From Halobacteriales archaeon (GTDB lineage: Archaea > Halobacteriota > Halobacteria > Halorutilales > JAHENH01), in NCBI GenBank assembly GCA_018609935.1, contig JAHENH010000082.1, forward strand, positions 1-61,229: a stretch of DNA of 61,229 nt, written 5' to 3'. How positions within the stretch are numbered: position 1 is the stretch's first letter; each line of letters opens with the position of its first letter. Shown here piece after piece: positions 36,693 through 46,401 of the stretch. Position numbers and translations under genes: made by a program. The notes under the pieces were generated by a model, which saw only the letters and a list, made by a program, of their open reading frames with translations, made no database searches and was not told the origin of the DNA.

Positions 36693-36831
36693 AAAGTATT
36701 AGCTATAACAATTAGTGGAGTTCTTTAGACTAAAAATAGAATGATTTGTATCTGTTTAACTATTTATACCAAACTTGGAAATCCAATGTTTCTATTGAGT
36801 TTATATATAGATTATATGTATTTAGTGGTTT

Positions 36832-37755
36832 TTATGGTCTCCATCTTTCTATTTGTATATATTTTATGTCATCCTCAGAATTCTTTTTTATGAATGCTAA
36901 TATTGATTTCTTTTTAACTGAATGAGCTAGTCTGGTTTTACCTGCTAAATCTTTAGCTTCAATATTTTTAGATTGTATTTCAACAAGATAATCTGAATGT
37001 TTTTCGTTTATAGATTTATAAATTCTAAAACTGGATCCAAATTTAAAACCTGTCTTAGGGCATAGTTTGCTATCTCTAAGATCTGAATAAATAGTATACA
37101 TTTTGTTATCTATCCCATTGATATTTTGAACAGTAAGTAATTTTTTCGACTTAAGATATTTTGCTTCTAACAGAGAAAGTAACGTATAGTTTTTCTTTTT
37201 TTTTCCAAATCCTCCTTTTATTTTATCTTTAACAACAACCTTGTTTCCCATTTTTTTTCCTTTAATTTCTTTTTGTGGCATAGAAGCTTCACCAGTTTTA
37301 TTCCAAATTTTAGTTTTTAAATATGTTATATCGCCATCAGAATCTATAACTCCTAGATTTCTTTTTAATCTTTTTTCTCCTATTTTTTCCCTTTCTCTTA
37401 GGACCTGAACCTCATTTTTAGGTGAAGATTCAGAAGGTTTTTCGCCTCTTTCATAAAGATAAATAAATCTCTTATTTGGAAGATGTTGGAGATAATATCC
37501 TCTTTCTCTTAGATCAGAATAAACACATAAAATATCATATAAAAAGCTGTTTATATTCGATATATATGAAATAAACTCATTATACCCCATACCATCTATA
37601 GATTCTATCTCATTCTTTTTAAGAAGATATGCAGATTCAACAAATGAAAACTCCATATAGTCATTATTTAGTCTTCCATATCCCCTCTGATAATATAGAT
37701 TAGGTTGAGGGTCCGTCTTTACTTTTCTTTTTTCAAGCTGTAGTTTTCCCTGCAT
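36832..37755 (-). CDS. endA: tRNA-splicing endonuclease EndA (alpha2 type, duplicated domain)
   Basis: This 307-residue protein is two repeats of the endonuclease fold. The C-terminal copy holds the triad: Tyr in FGSSFRIYKS, His in EKHSDYLVEI and Lys in LAHSVKKKSI. The N-terminal copy (about 1-140) has YSDLRERGYYL but no triad. This is the alpha2 architecture seen in Archaeoglobus and haloarchaea. It cuts bulge-helix-bulge introns. The annotated start overlaps the upstream gene by 37 bp, so a later start is possible but would shorten the N-terminal repeat. Confidence 0.85.
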   Translation of the reverse strand: MQGKLQLEKRKVKTDPQPNLYYQRGYGRLNNDYMEFSFVESAYLLKKNEIESIDGMGYNEFISYISNINSFLYDILCVYSDLRERGYYLQHLPNKRFIYLYERGEKPSESSPKNEVQVLREREKIGEKRLKRNLGVIDSDGDITYLKTKIWNKTGEASMPQKEIKGKKMGNKVVVKDKIKGGFGKKKKNYTLLSLLEAKYLKSKKLLTVQNINGIDNKMYTIYSDLRDSKLCPKTGFKFGSSFRIYKSINEKHSDYLVEIQSKNIEAKDLAGKTRLAHSVKKKSILAFIKKNSEDDIKYIQIERWRP

Positions 37756-38378
37756 TTGTTTGTGATAGATTTGAAATTCTTCAATGTTTTTGTAGCATTA
37801 GAATTTTCGAAAGACAGTTTATTTTCTTCCCATCCTTTACCTAAATGTTTTATTTTTGGAGTGAATTCCGGATGGAATTGGACAGTCCACATTGGAGCCT
37901 CTTTATGTCGGGTGGCAAATATAGAATAATAGTCAGCAGTAGCTATTATATCCATAGATTCTCCTTTAGAAACTACAAAATCATTATGTAAAACTGGTAC
38001 AACTTCTTTAACTCCTTTAAATAATGGGTCTTCACTTAGTTCTATCTTTACTAAATTAGCTTGTCTATTTTGGCCTTCTATTACTTCACCTCCAAATGCT
38101 GAATTTATAATTTGATGTCCGAAACAAATACCTAATGTAGGAATTTGTTTATCAGCTAGCTCTCTAATAAATTGCTTTTCTTTTTCTATCCAATCCTTTT
38201 CTTCGTATACACCTGAAGTACTTCCAGTTAGAACAACACCTCCAGCTTTTTTTACATCATCCCAGGTTGGAAGTTCTTTTTTACGTACAAAATCATAAAC
38301 CTCACCATTTATATAGAAAGCGATTTCCTCCGCCAATCCTCTCCTCTTATCATCCATCTCGTTCTCCAATACGATCAT
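37719..38378 (-). CDS. Class I glutamine amidotransferase domain protein
   Basis: This 219-residue domain has the catalytic Cys in LGICFGHQIINSAFGG and His-x-Glu in VQFHPEFTP, preceded by GVVLTGSTSGVYEE. It is a GuaA-N-like glutaminase domain standing alone. It could supply ammonia to a synthetase such as GMP synthetase, or be a gamma-glutamyl hydrolase-like protein. The 37-bp overlap with EndA implies co-transcription. Confidence 0.88.
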   Translation of the reverse strand: MIVLENEMDDKRRGLAEEIAFYINGEVYDFVRKKELPTWDDVKKAGGVVLTGSTSGVYEEKDWIEKEKQFIRELADKQIPTLGICFGHQIINSAFGGEVIEGQNRQANLVKIELSEDPLFKGVKEVVPVLHNDFVVSKGESMDIIATADYYSIFATRHKEAPMWTVQFHPEFTPKIKHLGKGWEENKLSFENSNATKTLKNFKSITNKCRENYSLKKEK

Positions 38379-38769
38379 ATATAATATAATACAGCAACAG
38401 ATAAATTAGTGTTTACGAAGTCATCGATAAATAGATTCGTTTAAAAATAACAAAATTAACCAACTAAAAAACTATATAAATAAAGTCAATAACTTTCTAT
38501 CTAATAGATTGTAAGGTTTACTTAGATATATGATGTCTTTTCCCTTATTCATTAAGGAACTTATACCGGAGAGATACAGGCTTGCTTTATTAAGGTCTAA
38601 TTTCCACCAGCTACCTGGGACAAAATAATTTATTTCTTTTAGAAAGCCCATACTTTACTTAGATTAGTATCAGATAATACAAAATACAATCCCCTAAAAA
38701 TAAAAAATATAAGGAAGTTAGTGTTTCTTTACTATCTCACAAACTTACAATGAATAAATTTTCTATATT
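38379..38769. other. Intergenic region, nothing recognised
   Basis: The gap between the amidotransferase and the EMC6-like gene is AT-rich, with a mixed-composition block at about 38560-38640. I find no ORF, tRNA or repeat in it. Confidence 0.4.
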
Positions 38770-39051
38770 TTATGCTGTTAATAAAATTGTCCAAGAAACA
38801 AACCAAAAACACGCTGTCATAAATGCTATATAAAGCCAATCTTTGATTCCTACTTCCTTTTTTCCTAAGTATGGTAGAATAGGTCCTTGGATAGCAATGG
38901 TTAAAACAAGTAAATAAGCACCATAGATTTGTCCAAAACCGCCAAGCTCTGTTAGAATCCAAGAAACTGATCCAACTACTATTCCAAGAAAGGAAGAAAG
39001 ACTAGTTACCTTCACTCCCCGTATATGTTTTTCTTTTTTTTCTGTAGACAT
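38770..39051 (-). CDS. EMC6-like small membrane protein
   Basis: This 93-residue protein has three hydrophobic segments (about 18-37, 42-62, 71-92), a cytoplasmic start (TEKKEKHIRGVKVTSLSS) and the motif KDWLYIAFMTACFWFVSW, as in the archaeal EMC6-like family. EMC6 relatives are part of membrane protein insertion complexes in eukaryotes; the archaeal role is not established. A TATA-like stretch lies upstream. tRNA-Asn is 130 bp away. Confidence 0.75.
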   Translation of the reverse strand: MSTEKKEKHIRGVKVTSLSSFLGIVVGSVSWILTELGGFGQIYGAYLLVLTIAIQGPILPYLGKKEVGIKDWLYIAFMTACFWFVSWTILLTA

Positions 39052-39182
39052 TTAATATCGGTTTTAATACCTCTTTTTTTGTTTCCACTTTCCTTCTTTT
39101 TAAGGAGATCGATTCTATCCTTTATCTTTGAGCTATCAATTTTTTAGTATGGATTTTCTCCTATATTAGGTATAAGTTTGAT

Positions 39183-39255
39183 CGCCGCCTCCAGGATTCG
39201 AACCTAGGACAGCCACGTTAACAGCGTGGTGCTCTACCAGCTGAGCTAAGGCGGC
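39183..39255 (-). tRNA. tRNA-Asn (GTT)
   Basis: This standard 73-nt tRNA on the minus strand has acceptor GCCGCCT/AGGCGGC, discriminator G, D loop with AGCTGGTAGAGC, and anticodon loop CTGTTAA. The anticodon GTT reads asparagine codons. There is no intron and no encoded CCA. Confidence 0.94.
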
Positions 39256-39561
39256 ATTCATTATGTTGTATAAGGAGATGTGTCTTAAGTTTTTTCTTCC
39301 ATAAAAAAAATAATTGTAATAAATATTATGTATATAAATCTTCAATTTAACTTTTATAAGTTTTTAGGAATATATCTCCACCCATAACAAATAAATAAAA
39401 ACAGAGATTGGGATAGAGTTGTTTATTGATAGATATCTTTATAATAAACTATTTCAATATTGGACTGAGTGAAAGGTTTTTGTTTTCTTCTATGACGAAA
39501 CCAAAGTATTTGTGCAGTAAGGGAATATAAAATATTATATCTATCTTAGGATTAATATAAA
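39256..39561. other. Intergenic region between tRNA-Asn and CCA-adding enzyme
   Basis: This 306-bp AT-rich spacer separates divergent transcription units. It contains several TATA-like stretches. No ORF or RNA is recognised. Confidence 0.4.
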
Positions 39562-40914
39562 ATGAAGTTTGATGATATCTTAAACGAAATAAAACCTAGC
39601 CAAAAAGAAAGAAAACAGCTTCAGGAAACTTATAAAGAGATAAGGAAAAAAGCCGAAGAAATATCCCAAAAAAAACAAACTGAAACAAAAATAGAACTTG
39701 TAGGAAGCACAGATAGAGATACTTGGCTTTCAGGAGAGCGGGACATAGACATATTTTTATTACTTCCAGAGAATTTAGATAGGGAAACATTCGAAAAAAT
39801 AGGGCTTGAAATAGGTAAGAAAATATTTCCAAATGGAACAGTAGAATATGCTGAACATCCGTATGTTAAAGGACATAAAAATGGATTCGAAGTAGATATA
39901 GTTCCTTGTTATAATGTAAAATCACCTAGTCAAGCTAAAAGTAGTGTGGATAGAACTCCATTTCATAATAGATATATAAAAAATAAAGAGATAAATGGAG
40001 ACCAAGTACGGCTTTTGAAATCCTTCACAAAAGGAGGGGATATATATGGTAGTAGACTAAAGATACAAGGATTTAGTGGATATCTGTGTGAACTTCTAAT
40101 CTTACACTATGGAAGCTTTAACGATGTAATACAAGAAGCGATAAAATGGAAACCTAAGATATATATAGACATAAAAAATCATGGAAATAAAAAATTTGAT
40201 GATCCATTAGTTATAGTTGATCCCACTGATCCTTCCAGAAATGTAGCAGCAGTAGTCAATGAAGAAAGTTTAGCTAGATTTATAGACTGGTGTAATAGAT
40301 TTGATAAAAATCCTGAAAAAAAACTATTCTTTCCATTTACACCGAATCCAAAACCTATAACAAAAGACGAATTTAATGAAAAACTTGAAGAAAGAAACAC
40401 AAATATACTTTGTATAAATTTTAAAGCACCAGATATAGTTGAAGATCAGCTTTATCCACAACTAAGAAAAACTGAAAAATCATTAGTCCAAGAACTTCAA
40501 AATAGAGGATTTGATATACTAAGATCCGAAGTAATGGCTGAAGATACATGTACCATTCTATTAGAACTAAATATAGGAAAACAATCCAAAGTTAAAAAAC
40601 ATATAGGGCCCCCAGTATATATACGAGACCACGCTGAAAAATTTAAATCTAAATGGGAAAAAAAAGATATAGATAAAAAAACAGGAATATATATAGAAAA
40701 CAATAGATATATAGTAGAAAAAGAAAGGAAATATACAACTGCAAAAGAATTTATTCAAGAAAAAATTTTAAATATAGGTCTGGGAAAAAACATAGAAGAA
40801 AAGCTAAAACAAAATTTTACAATATTAGAAAACCAAGAATCATCTAAACTATTAGAAGAATTTGGAGAACAATTCTCAAACTATTTTAACCCATTAACAT
40901 CAAGAATGACTTAA
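39562..40914 (+). CDS. cca: Archaeal CCA-adding enzyme
   Basis: This 450-residue class I nucleotidyltransferase has VGSTDRDTWLSGERDIDIFL, the Gly-Ser and D-x-D metal motif, and a third carboxylate in FEVDIVPCY. The middle YGSRLKIQGFSGYLCELLIL matches the family neck. It adds CCA to tRNA 3' ends, consistent with the tRNAs here lacking an encoded CCA. It is monocistronic, and RNase P RNA follows about 280 bp downstream on the same strand. Confidence 0.94.
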   Translation: MKFDDILNEIKPSQKERKQLQETYKEIRKKAEEISQKKQTETKIELVGSTDRDTWLSGERDIDIFLLLPENLDRETFEKIGLEIGKKIFPNGTVEYAEHPYVKGHKNGFEVDIVPCYNVKSPSQAKSSVDRTPFHNRYIKNKEINGDQVRLLKSFTKGGDIYGSRLKIQGFSGYLCELLILHYGSFNDVIQEAIKWKPKIYIDIKNHGNKKFDDPLVIVDPTDPSRNVAAVVNEESLARFIDWCNRFDKNPEKKLFFPFTPNPKPITKDEFNEKLEERNTNILCINFKAPDIVEDQLYPQLRKTEKSLVQELQNRGFDILRSEVMAEDTCTILLELNIGKQSKVKKHIGPPVYIRDHAEKFKSKWEKKDIDKKTGIYIENNRYIVEKERKYTTAKEFIQEKILNIGLGKNIEEKLKQNFTILENQESSKLLEEFGEQFSNYFNPLTSRMT

Positions 40915-41195
40915 CCCCACCTAAAAATAAATGGGAACAGAAAGGTTTCCACGGTTTCTAATAGGGTAAAAGTCTCTTGTTAGAAGGATAATCTGACAGC
41001 CTTACCCATACTACAGGAACCAATGATCTGATCTCTGTTGGAAGTTAATCTCCCCTAAAAACCGTCAAAGTCTACTAGAAAGATCCTTTCCTGTCGAAAA
41101 AAGGTAACATGGTATAGGTGCCTAGTTCAAGATATGATTACTTACCGAAACAGTTTTAATCAAATATATATTTCTAACGAACTTATTAATCTATA
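40915..41195 (+). other. Spacer between CCA-adding enzyme and RNase P RNA
   Basis: The spacer contains a GC-richer block at 40930-41110 with small self-complementary pieces and no ORF. I could not assign it to a known RNA or element. The last 35 bases hold the RNase P promoter. Confidence 0.3.
41161..41172 (+). promoter_or_regulatory. TATA box of RNase P RNA
   Basis: CAAATATATATT lies about 30 bases before the predicted RNA 5' end at 41196, the usual archaeal spacing. Confidence 0.55.
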
Positions 41196-41522
41196 GGTGG
41201 GGGTGAAGATTGGCTTCCCCCATTGAGGGAGGAAAGTCCCTCCACCCGTGGGGCAAACGGCTCAGGTGATCTGAGACGCTTAAAGGCGTGGCAATGGAAC
41301 AGAAACGACACGTCTCCTAGTAAAACCTGACCTATGATATAGCATTATAGACACTTTCCCGTAAGGGAAAGCTAGATAACCTATTGAGGGATGATCTGGG
41401 AGGATCGGTGGAACGGCCAATCCCCGTTGGTGAAAGCCGGCACATAGGTAGCCCCACTATGTCTGTGTCGGTGCTTAGCTAAATGCTAATTGAAACAGAA
41501 GAGGGCTTACTATCACCACCAC
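41196..41522 (+). ncRNA. rnpB: RNase P RNA
   Basis: The RNA has the universal RNase P landmarks: GAGGAAAGTCC in the 5' core, AGAAACGACACGTC, and GAAACAGAAGAGGGCTTAC near the 3' end, with the P1 helix between GTGGGGGTGA at the start and TCACCACCAC at the end. The size (about 327 nt) and layout fit archaeal type A. It processes pre-tRNA 5' ends with Pop5 and Rpp30, both encoded at 33-34 kb. A T6 run follows directly. Confidence 0.95.
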
Positions 41523-41528
41523 TTTTTT
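41523..41528 (+). terminator. Poly-T terminator of RNase P RNA
   Basis: Six Ts directly follow the P1 helix, a standard archaeal oligo-T termination signal. Confidence 0.6.
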
Positions 41529-41569
41529 AAAAAATAATAAAGATATAGAATAACGTTTAATATACTTAT

Positions 41570-41992
41570 ATGGAACTATATATACTGTTTGAGATTATAT
41601 CTGACACTTCGTTAGGTGTCTGGCTAGGGTCTATTGTTTTCTTTTCATTTATCGGAGCACCTAAGATATTTCATGTTTTAGAGGAAGAAAAAGCTGGAGA
41701 AGTAGTCAATAATATATTTCCAAACTATTATTTTTTAGGTATTATAGCGGGCACAATAGCAGCTATAGCATCTTTAGCTAGAATATATCTTGAGTTTAGA
41801 ATATATACATTAATTACATTTATAGGATGTATAATCAGTATTATACTATTTATATATTCAAGACAAAATTTAATACCAAAGATGGAAAAATTCAAAGAAA
41901 AAAGATTTGAGAAAATACATAAATTATCAGTAAGAATAAACAGTATAGCTTTGGTGTCAGTTATAATTTCAATTATATCATCACAAATTTAA
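41570..41992 (+). CDS. DUF4149-type membrane protein
   Basis: This 140-residue protein has four hydrophobic segments and the DUF4149 pattern: a first helix with DTSLGVWLGSIVFFSFIGAP, FPNYYFLGIIAGTIAAIASL, and a conserved basic loop (FEKIHKLSVRIN). Family members are small membrane proteins of unknown role, related to the copper-resistance CopD group by fold. It follows RNase P RNA by 47 bp. Confidence 0.7.
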   Translation: MELYILFEIISDTSLGVWLGSIVFFSFIGAPKIFHVLEEEKAGEVVNNIFPNYYFLGIIAGTIAAIASLARIYLEFRIYTLITFIGCIISIILFIYSRQNLIPKMEKFKEKRFEKIHKLSVRINSIALVSVIISIISSQI

Positions 41993-42109
41993 GCATCTAT
42001 TTTATCAATCAATATATCTGATGATAAAACCCAATTCAATCTAGTCTTAATTTTTATGAAGAATTTTATATTTAGTGTTTATAACTCAAAAAATATATCT
42101 AGTATAGGA

Positions 42110-42275
42110 TTCTATCTCACTTCGTGAACTACCACGCCCTAAAGGATGTGGATTCCCTGTTCAACCACGGAACTTGATATACAGAGGTTCTCATGTCCAA
42201 GGGCTTAACTTCGGCCTGTCCCTTGCCTATATACTTTGACTTTGTATATCCGATAAGCCTATGATGCTTCTTTCG
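42110..42275 (-). pseudogene. TnpB C-terminal tail and right-end relic
   Basis: On the minus strand the codons from about 42227 to a stop at 42129-42131 read GKGQAEVKPLDMRTS then VYQVPWLNRESTSFRAW. This matches the variable tail after the zinc finger of IS1341-type TnpB proteins (xAEVxPxEMRPL...). Directly beyond the stop the right end reads TTCACGAAGTGAG with the CCTTTAGGGCGTGG motif. The catalytic domain is absent. The relic lies 150 bp before TyrRS. Confidence 0.65.
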
Positions 42276-42424
42276 GACAATTAAATGTTAGAACTCATGA
42301 GTTATATAGGTTTATATATAAGGAAGTCCATGTATCAATCCCGTAAACGAGGGAGTCTTATTGCTTCCTTATGAACCAACAATTAGATAAAGATAAAAAA
42401 CAAATCTATCGATCCTAGATACAG

Positions 42425-43363
42425 ATGGACAATCATGAACTCATAATGAGAAATGTAGAGGAAGTTGTTACTAAGGAGGAAATAAGGAATATAATTGAAA
42501 ATCCTAAAGAAAAGCTTGCCTATGTTGGATATGAGCCTAGTGGTTCTTTACATCTAGGTCATATGTTAACTGCGAATAAGTTAATAGATCTTCAGAATAT
42601 AGGTTTAGATGTTACAATCCTTCTAGCTGATCTTCATGCATATCTTAATGGAAAAGGAGAGTTAGAAAAAATAAAAGAAATAGCTGAGGAGATGAAAAAT
42701 GAATTTATAAGATTTGGTCTAGATAGAGAAAAAACAAAGTTTGTTTTAGGAAGCGAATTTCAGCTAGAGAAGGATTATATAATGGATCTTCATTCTCTTT
42801 CTATAGATACTACTATAAATAGAGCTAAAAGAAGTGTTGCAGAAGTAGCTAGAGAAGGCACAAAAGTAGGGGAGATTATTTATCCACTAATGCAAGCGCT
42901 TGATATAGCATACCTTGATGTTGACTTAGCAGTAGGAGGGACAGATCAACGTAAAATTCATATGTTGGCCCGTGAAGAACTTCCTAAGATAGGATATAAA
43001 GCACCCACTTCACTACATACACCTATCATGACGGGACTAAATGGGGAAGGTAAAATGTCATCGAGTGAAGGTAACCTAATAGCTACAAATGATTCTAAAA
43101 AACAAATAAAAGAAAAAATAACAAATGCATACTGTCCACCAAAAACCGAAAAAAATCCTATAGCAGAAATATACAAATACCATATATTCCCTAGATTTGA
43201 AAAGATAAGAATAGAAAGAGAAAAAAAATATGGAGGAGATATAGAATACAAAAATTTCGAAGAATTTTCTTCCGATGTAGACTCAGGTAAACTACATCCA
43301 CAAGACATGAAGCAAACACTTACAGAATATCTACATAGGTTAATTACAACTCCACCATCTTAA
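42425..43363 (+). CDS. tyrS: Tyrosyl-tRNA synthetase, archaeal type
   Basis: This 312-residue class I enzyme has the HIGH-like motif SGSLHLGHML, DLHAYLNGKGELEKI, and KMSSSEGN, the KMSKS motif near residue 210. The short C-terminal anticodon domain is normal for archaeal/eukaryal TyrRS. It follows the relic and is monocistronic. Confidence 0.94.
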   Translation: MDNHELIMRNVEEVVTKEEIRNIIENPKEKLAYVGYEPSGSLHLGHMLTANKLIDLQNIGLDVTILLADLHAYLNGKGELEKIKEIAEEMKNEFIRFGLDREKTKFVLGSEFQLEKDYIMDLHSLSIDTTINRAKRSVAEVAREGTKVGEIIYPLMQALDIAYLDVDLAVGGTDQRKIHMLAREELPKIGYKAPTSLHTPIMTGLNGEGKMSSSEGNLIATNDSKKQIKEKITNAYCPPKTEKNPIAEIYKYHIFPRFEKIRIEREKKYGGDIEYKNFEEFSSDVDSGKLHPQDMKQTLTEYLHRLITTPPS

Positions 43364-43400
43364 AAAATAAACTCTACGGAGGGAAAATAAGTATTTTTTC

Positions 43401-44405
43401 TTACCCTATATCTTCTATCACTCCTTTTAAAACATCTACAGATTTTAGAAATTCATCTATTTTAATATGTTCATTAGGAGAATGATCTAGCTTCGAATCT
43501 CCTGGTCCATATGTAACCATAGGGCAACCCCAAAATTCTGCGAAAACATTCATATCACTTGTCCCTGTTTTAACAGAAAAACTGGGTTCACCATCACAGT
43601 CACGTATAGACTTAAGAAAAGATCTAACTACCTGACTTCTTTGATCTACTATAACTGGTTCTGTAGCTTCTTCCCAGCTTAAACTTCCCTTTTCAACTTT
43701 TCCCTCTATCTTACCCATCATTTCTTCAACGGAATATCCAGGAGGTATCCTTAAAGTTCCATGTAGTTCAGTAGAAAACTCAAACCCATCTGTGTTAGAT
43801 TCAATATATGTAGGTCTTGTTCCAATAGAATCAAATCCATCCCCATCCTCCATATCTTGTAAGGACCTCCAAAACCTCATAGTTTCCTCTATCGGATTTT
43901 TTTCAGGTCTAGCAGAATGTACTACTTCACTTGTTGATTCATACCGAAACTTCAATATTCCACGATATCCAAGGGTTATTGATTCCCATCCAGAAGGCTC
44001 CCCATTAATTAAAAATTCAGGAGAAGTCCTATTTTCGACTAAATATCTTGCCCCCCTTCCAGTATTTTCTTCTTCTACCACCGCAATTACCTCAGCATCC
44101 CGTTCAGCCTTAGAGGCAGCTAGAAACATAGCTGCAAGAGGGCCTTTAGCATCTACTGACCCTCTTCCATATAAAGATCCAGACTCAATACGTACTGGTA
44201 TTTCACCTTTAACTGTATCCATATGGCTTGTAAGTAACAATCTAGGAGATGGTCCAGTCCTTGCTATAACATTTCCTACTTCATCTATATTTACTTCAAA
44301 ACCCATATTTGGAAGCTGAGAAACTAGATAGTCTCTTATTTCATCTTCTTTCCCAGATGGGCTGTAACACTTTACTAAACTACGTAGAAATTCTTCATCT
44401 TTCAT
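43401..44405 (-). CDS. lysK: LysK-like [LysW]-lysine/ornithine hydrolase
   Basis: This 334-residue M20 hydrolase has TSHMDTVKGEIP, GSVDAKGPLAAM (metal Asp), VEEENTGRGARY (Glu pair) and SPNEHIKID (His). The short form is that of LysK, which releases lysine or ornithine from the LysW carrier. It overlaps lysJ by 4 bp and is the last gene of the lysW-X-Z-J-K unit. It is separate from the longer M20 protein at 10.1 kb. Confidence 0.85.
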   Translation of the reverse strand: MKDEEFLRSLVKCYSPSGKEDEIRDYLVSQLPNMGFEVNIDEVGNVIARTGPSPRLLLTSHMDTVKGEIPVRIESGSLYGRGSVDAKGPLAAMFLAASKAERDAEVIAVVEEENTGRGARYLVENRTSPEFLINGEPSGWESITLGYRGILKFRYESTSEVVHSARPEKNPIEETMRFWRSLQDMEDGDGFDSIGTRPTYIESNTDGFEFSTELHGTLRIPPGYSVEEMMGKIEGKVEKGSLSWEEATEPVIVDQRSQVVRSFLKSIRDCDGEPSFSVKTGTSDMNVFAEFWGCPMVTYGPGDSKLDHSPNEHIKIDEFLKSVDVLKGVIEDIG

Positions 44406-45529
44406 ACTACTTCTTCAATTTTTTCAACTGCTTTTTCTATATGTTTTTCCTCTACAACTAAAGGAGGTAAGAAGCGCATTACATTAATACCAGATGTGAG
44501 AGCTAAAACACCCTTTTCCGCAAGCTGATACAATAATGGAGGGCTTTTATGCCTAACTTGTACCCCTACTATTAACCCTCTACCCCGTATATCTACTATT
44601 TCGTCCGAATCGATATTCTTAAGTTTGTTAATAAATATTTCTCCCATTTCAGCAGCGTTTCTTTGAAGTTCATTTTTTAGTATATAGTCCAAAGTAGCTT
44701 TTGAACTAGCTGAAACTACAGGATTACCAGAATATGTTCCACCATGTTCGGCACCTGACATCTCTTCTCCACAAATTAAAGCACTTGCTGGAAGACCTCC
44801 CCCAAGAGCCTTTGCTGAAGTTAAAGCATCTGGTTTAATCCCATAGTGTTCAAAACTCCATATATTACCTGTTCTACCTAAACCGGTTTGAATTTCATCA
44901 AAAACTAGAAAAGCACCAAAATCACTGCATAGATCTCTAGCAGTTTTTAGAAATTCTTTTTCAGCTGGATAGATACCCCCTTCACCCTGTATAGGTTCTA
45001 TTAATACACAAGCTGTGTCGTTATCTACTGTTTCTTTTAGGTCCTCTGAATCATTATAACCTACAAAGTTAAACCCTGGAACCAAAGGCTCGAACGGTTT
45101 TCTATATTTAGGTTTCCATGTAGCAGATGTAGACCCCATAGTTCTACCATGAAAACCTCTTTTTGCTGCAATTATTTTTGAACTACCAGATGAAGCTCTA
45201 GAAAATTTTATTGCAGCTTCTACAGCTTCGGTTCCAGAATTAGCCAGAAATACTTTATTTAGTTTCTCCGGGGTTATTTCTATCAATCTATTCATCAATT
45301 TTTCTCGAGTGGAATTCGGATGAGATCCATGTACAAATGAAAGCTTTTTAAATTGTTTTTCTATGGCTTTTAGAATAAAATCATTTGAGTGTCCAACAGC
45401 TGCAACACCATATGAAGCTCCAAAATCTAGATATTCATTATCTTCAGAATCATAAAGATAAACACCTTTACCTTTTTCAATATCTATAGGTTTTTTAGAG
45501 AAAACCGGATCAATTTCCTTTTCTTTCAT
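44402..45529 (-). CDS. lysJ: LysJ-like aminotransferase
   Basis: This 375-residue class III aminotransferase has the PLP lysine in LTSAKALGGGLPASALI (about residue 240), the phosphate-binding FVFDEIQTGLGRTG block as LVFDEIQTGLGRTG, and NSGTEAVEAAIKFSR. It aminates the LysW-bound semialdehyde. It is 5 bp after lysZ and overlaps lysK by 4 bp. Confidence 0.9.
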   Translation of the reverse strand: MKEKEIDPVFSKKPIDIEKGKGVYLYDSEDNEYLDFGASYGVAAVGHSNDFILKAIEKQFKKLSFVHGSHPNSTREKLMNRLIEITPEKLNKVFLANSGTEAVEAAIKFSRASSGSSKIIAAKRGFHGRTMGSTSATWKPKYRKPFEPLVPGFNFVGYNDSEDLKETVDNDTACVLIEPIQGEGGIYPAEKEFLKTARDLCSDFGAFLVFDEIQTGLGRTGNIWSFEHYGIKPDALTSAKALGGGLPASALICGEEMSGAEHGGTYSGNPVVSASSKATLDYILKNELQRNAAEMGEIFINKLKNIDSDEIVDIRGRGLIVGVQVRHKSPPLLYQLAEKGVLALTSGINVMRFLPPLVVEEKHIEKAVEKIEEVV

Positions 45530-45534
45530 AATAT

Positions 45535-46332
45535 TTAGTCTTTAAATACAGTTCCTTCCCCGCCTAAAGCTTTAGATATAGGATTGTTTTTATTAGCAGA
45601 ACTAATTATAACTCTATTAGTCCCTTTTTCCAGGGCTTCCTTAGCAGCCATTACCTTTCTTTTCATTCTACCCTCTGCTATATTCAATGCTTCTTCAAGT
45701 TCTTTTTCTCCTTTAACTTCTTGTATCAGGCTATCTGGATCTTCAACATCTTTTAAAAGTCCTTCTACATCTGTAAGTAATAAAAGATCAGTAGAAAATT
45801 CACTTGATATAGCTGATGTTAATCTATCAGCGTCAGTATTTACAGCGGTACCTTCATAGGAAAGCATTGGGAGACCCACAACTGGAATATATCCAGATTC
45901 CAATAGTTTAGATAAAAGATCAGAATTTACATCACTTGGTTTTCCTGAATAATCTCCTCTAAGAACTTTTTTCTTTCCTTCCTTTTTAATTATTATAGTA
46001 TCTTTACGTTCTCCTTTTATTAGCCCACCAGATATACCTGAAAGCCCTACGGCGTCGACATCTCTCTTTTGTAATTCTTCTACAATATTTTGTCTAACTA
46101 ACCCCATACTCATCTTTATGATATCCATCGTTTCTTCGTCTGTATACCTACCTGAAACTCCAGAAACACTCTCAACGTATTTCTGTTCTTTTCCTACTTT
46201 CTCACTGATTTCTTCGACAACTGCACTTCCACCATGTGTTATTACAAAATTCCTCTCTTGGGTTGAAAGATCATCAAGTATCTTTTTTCTCTCAGCTCCT
46301 TCAGTACCACCTATCTTTACAACAAACCTCAT
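45535..46332 (-). CDS. lysZ: LysZ-like [LysW]-aminoadipate/glutamate kinase
   Basis: This 265-residue amino-acid kinase begins FVVKIGGTEGAERKKILDDL and has FVITHGGSAVVEEIS, VGLSGISGGLIKGERKD and AVNTDADRLTSAISSE, as in LysZ/ArgB. It phosphorylates the LysW-linked substrate. The usual partner reductase gene lysY is not between it and lysX, where only 69 bp lie. Confidence 0.88.
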   Translation of the reverse strand: MRFVVKIGGTEGAERKKILDDLSTQERNFVITHGGSAVVEEISEKVGKEQKYVESVSGVSGRYTDEETMDIIKMSMGLVRQNIVEELQKRDVDAVGLSGISGGLIKGERKDTIIIKKEGKKKVLRGDYSGKPSDVNSDLLSKLLESGYIPVVGLPMLSYEGTAVNTDADRLTSAISSEFSTDLLLLTDVEGLLKDVEDPDSLIQEVKGEKELEEALNIAEGRMKRKVMAAKEALEKGTNRVIISSANKNNPISKALGGEGTVFKD

Positions 46333-46401
46333 TATTTCTGTTTAGTTAATAAATAGAATCTATTGTTCCTATAGGTCATTTTTATCTAAGTTTTGTATAG
46401 A

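Noticed and set aside
40915..41195. Possible C/D-box RNA before RNase P RNA
   Set aside because: CTGA-like words occur but no RUGAUGA C box lies at the right distance, so I do not call an RNA.
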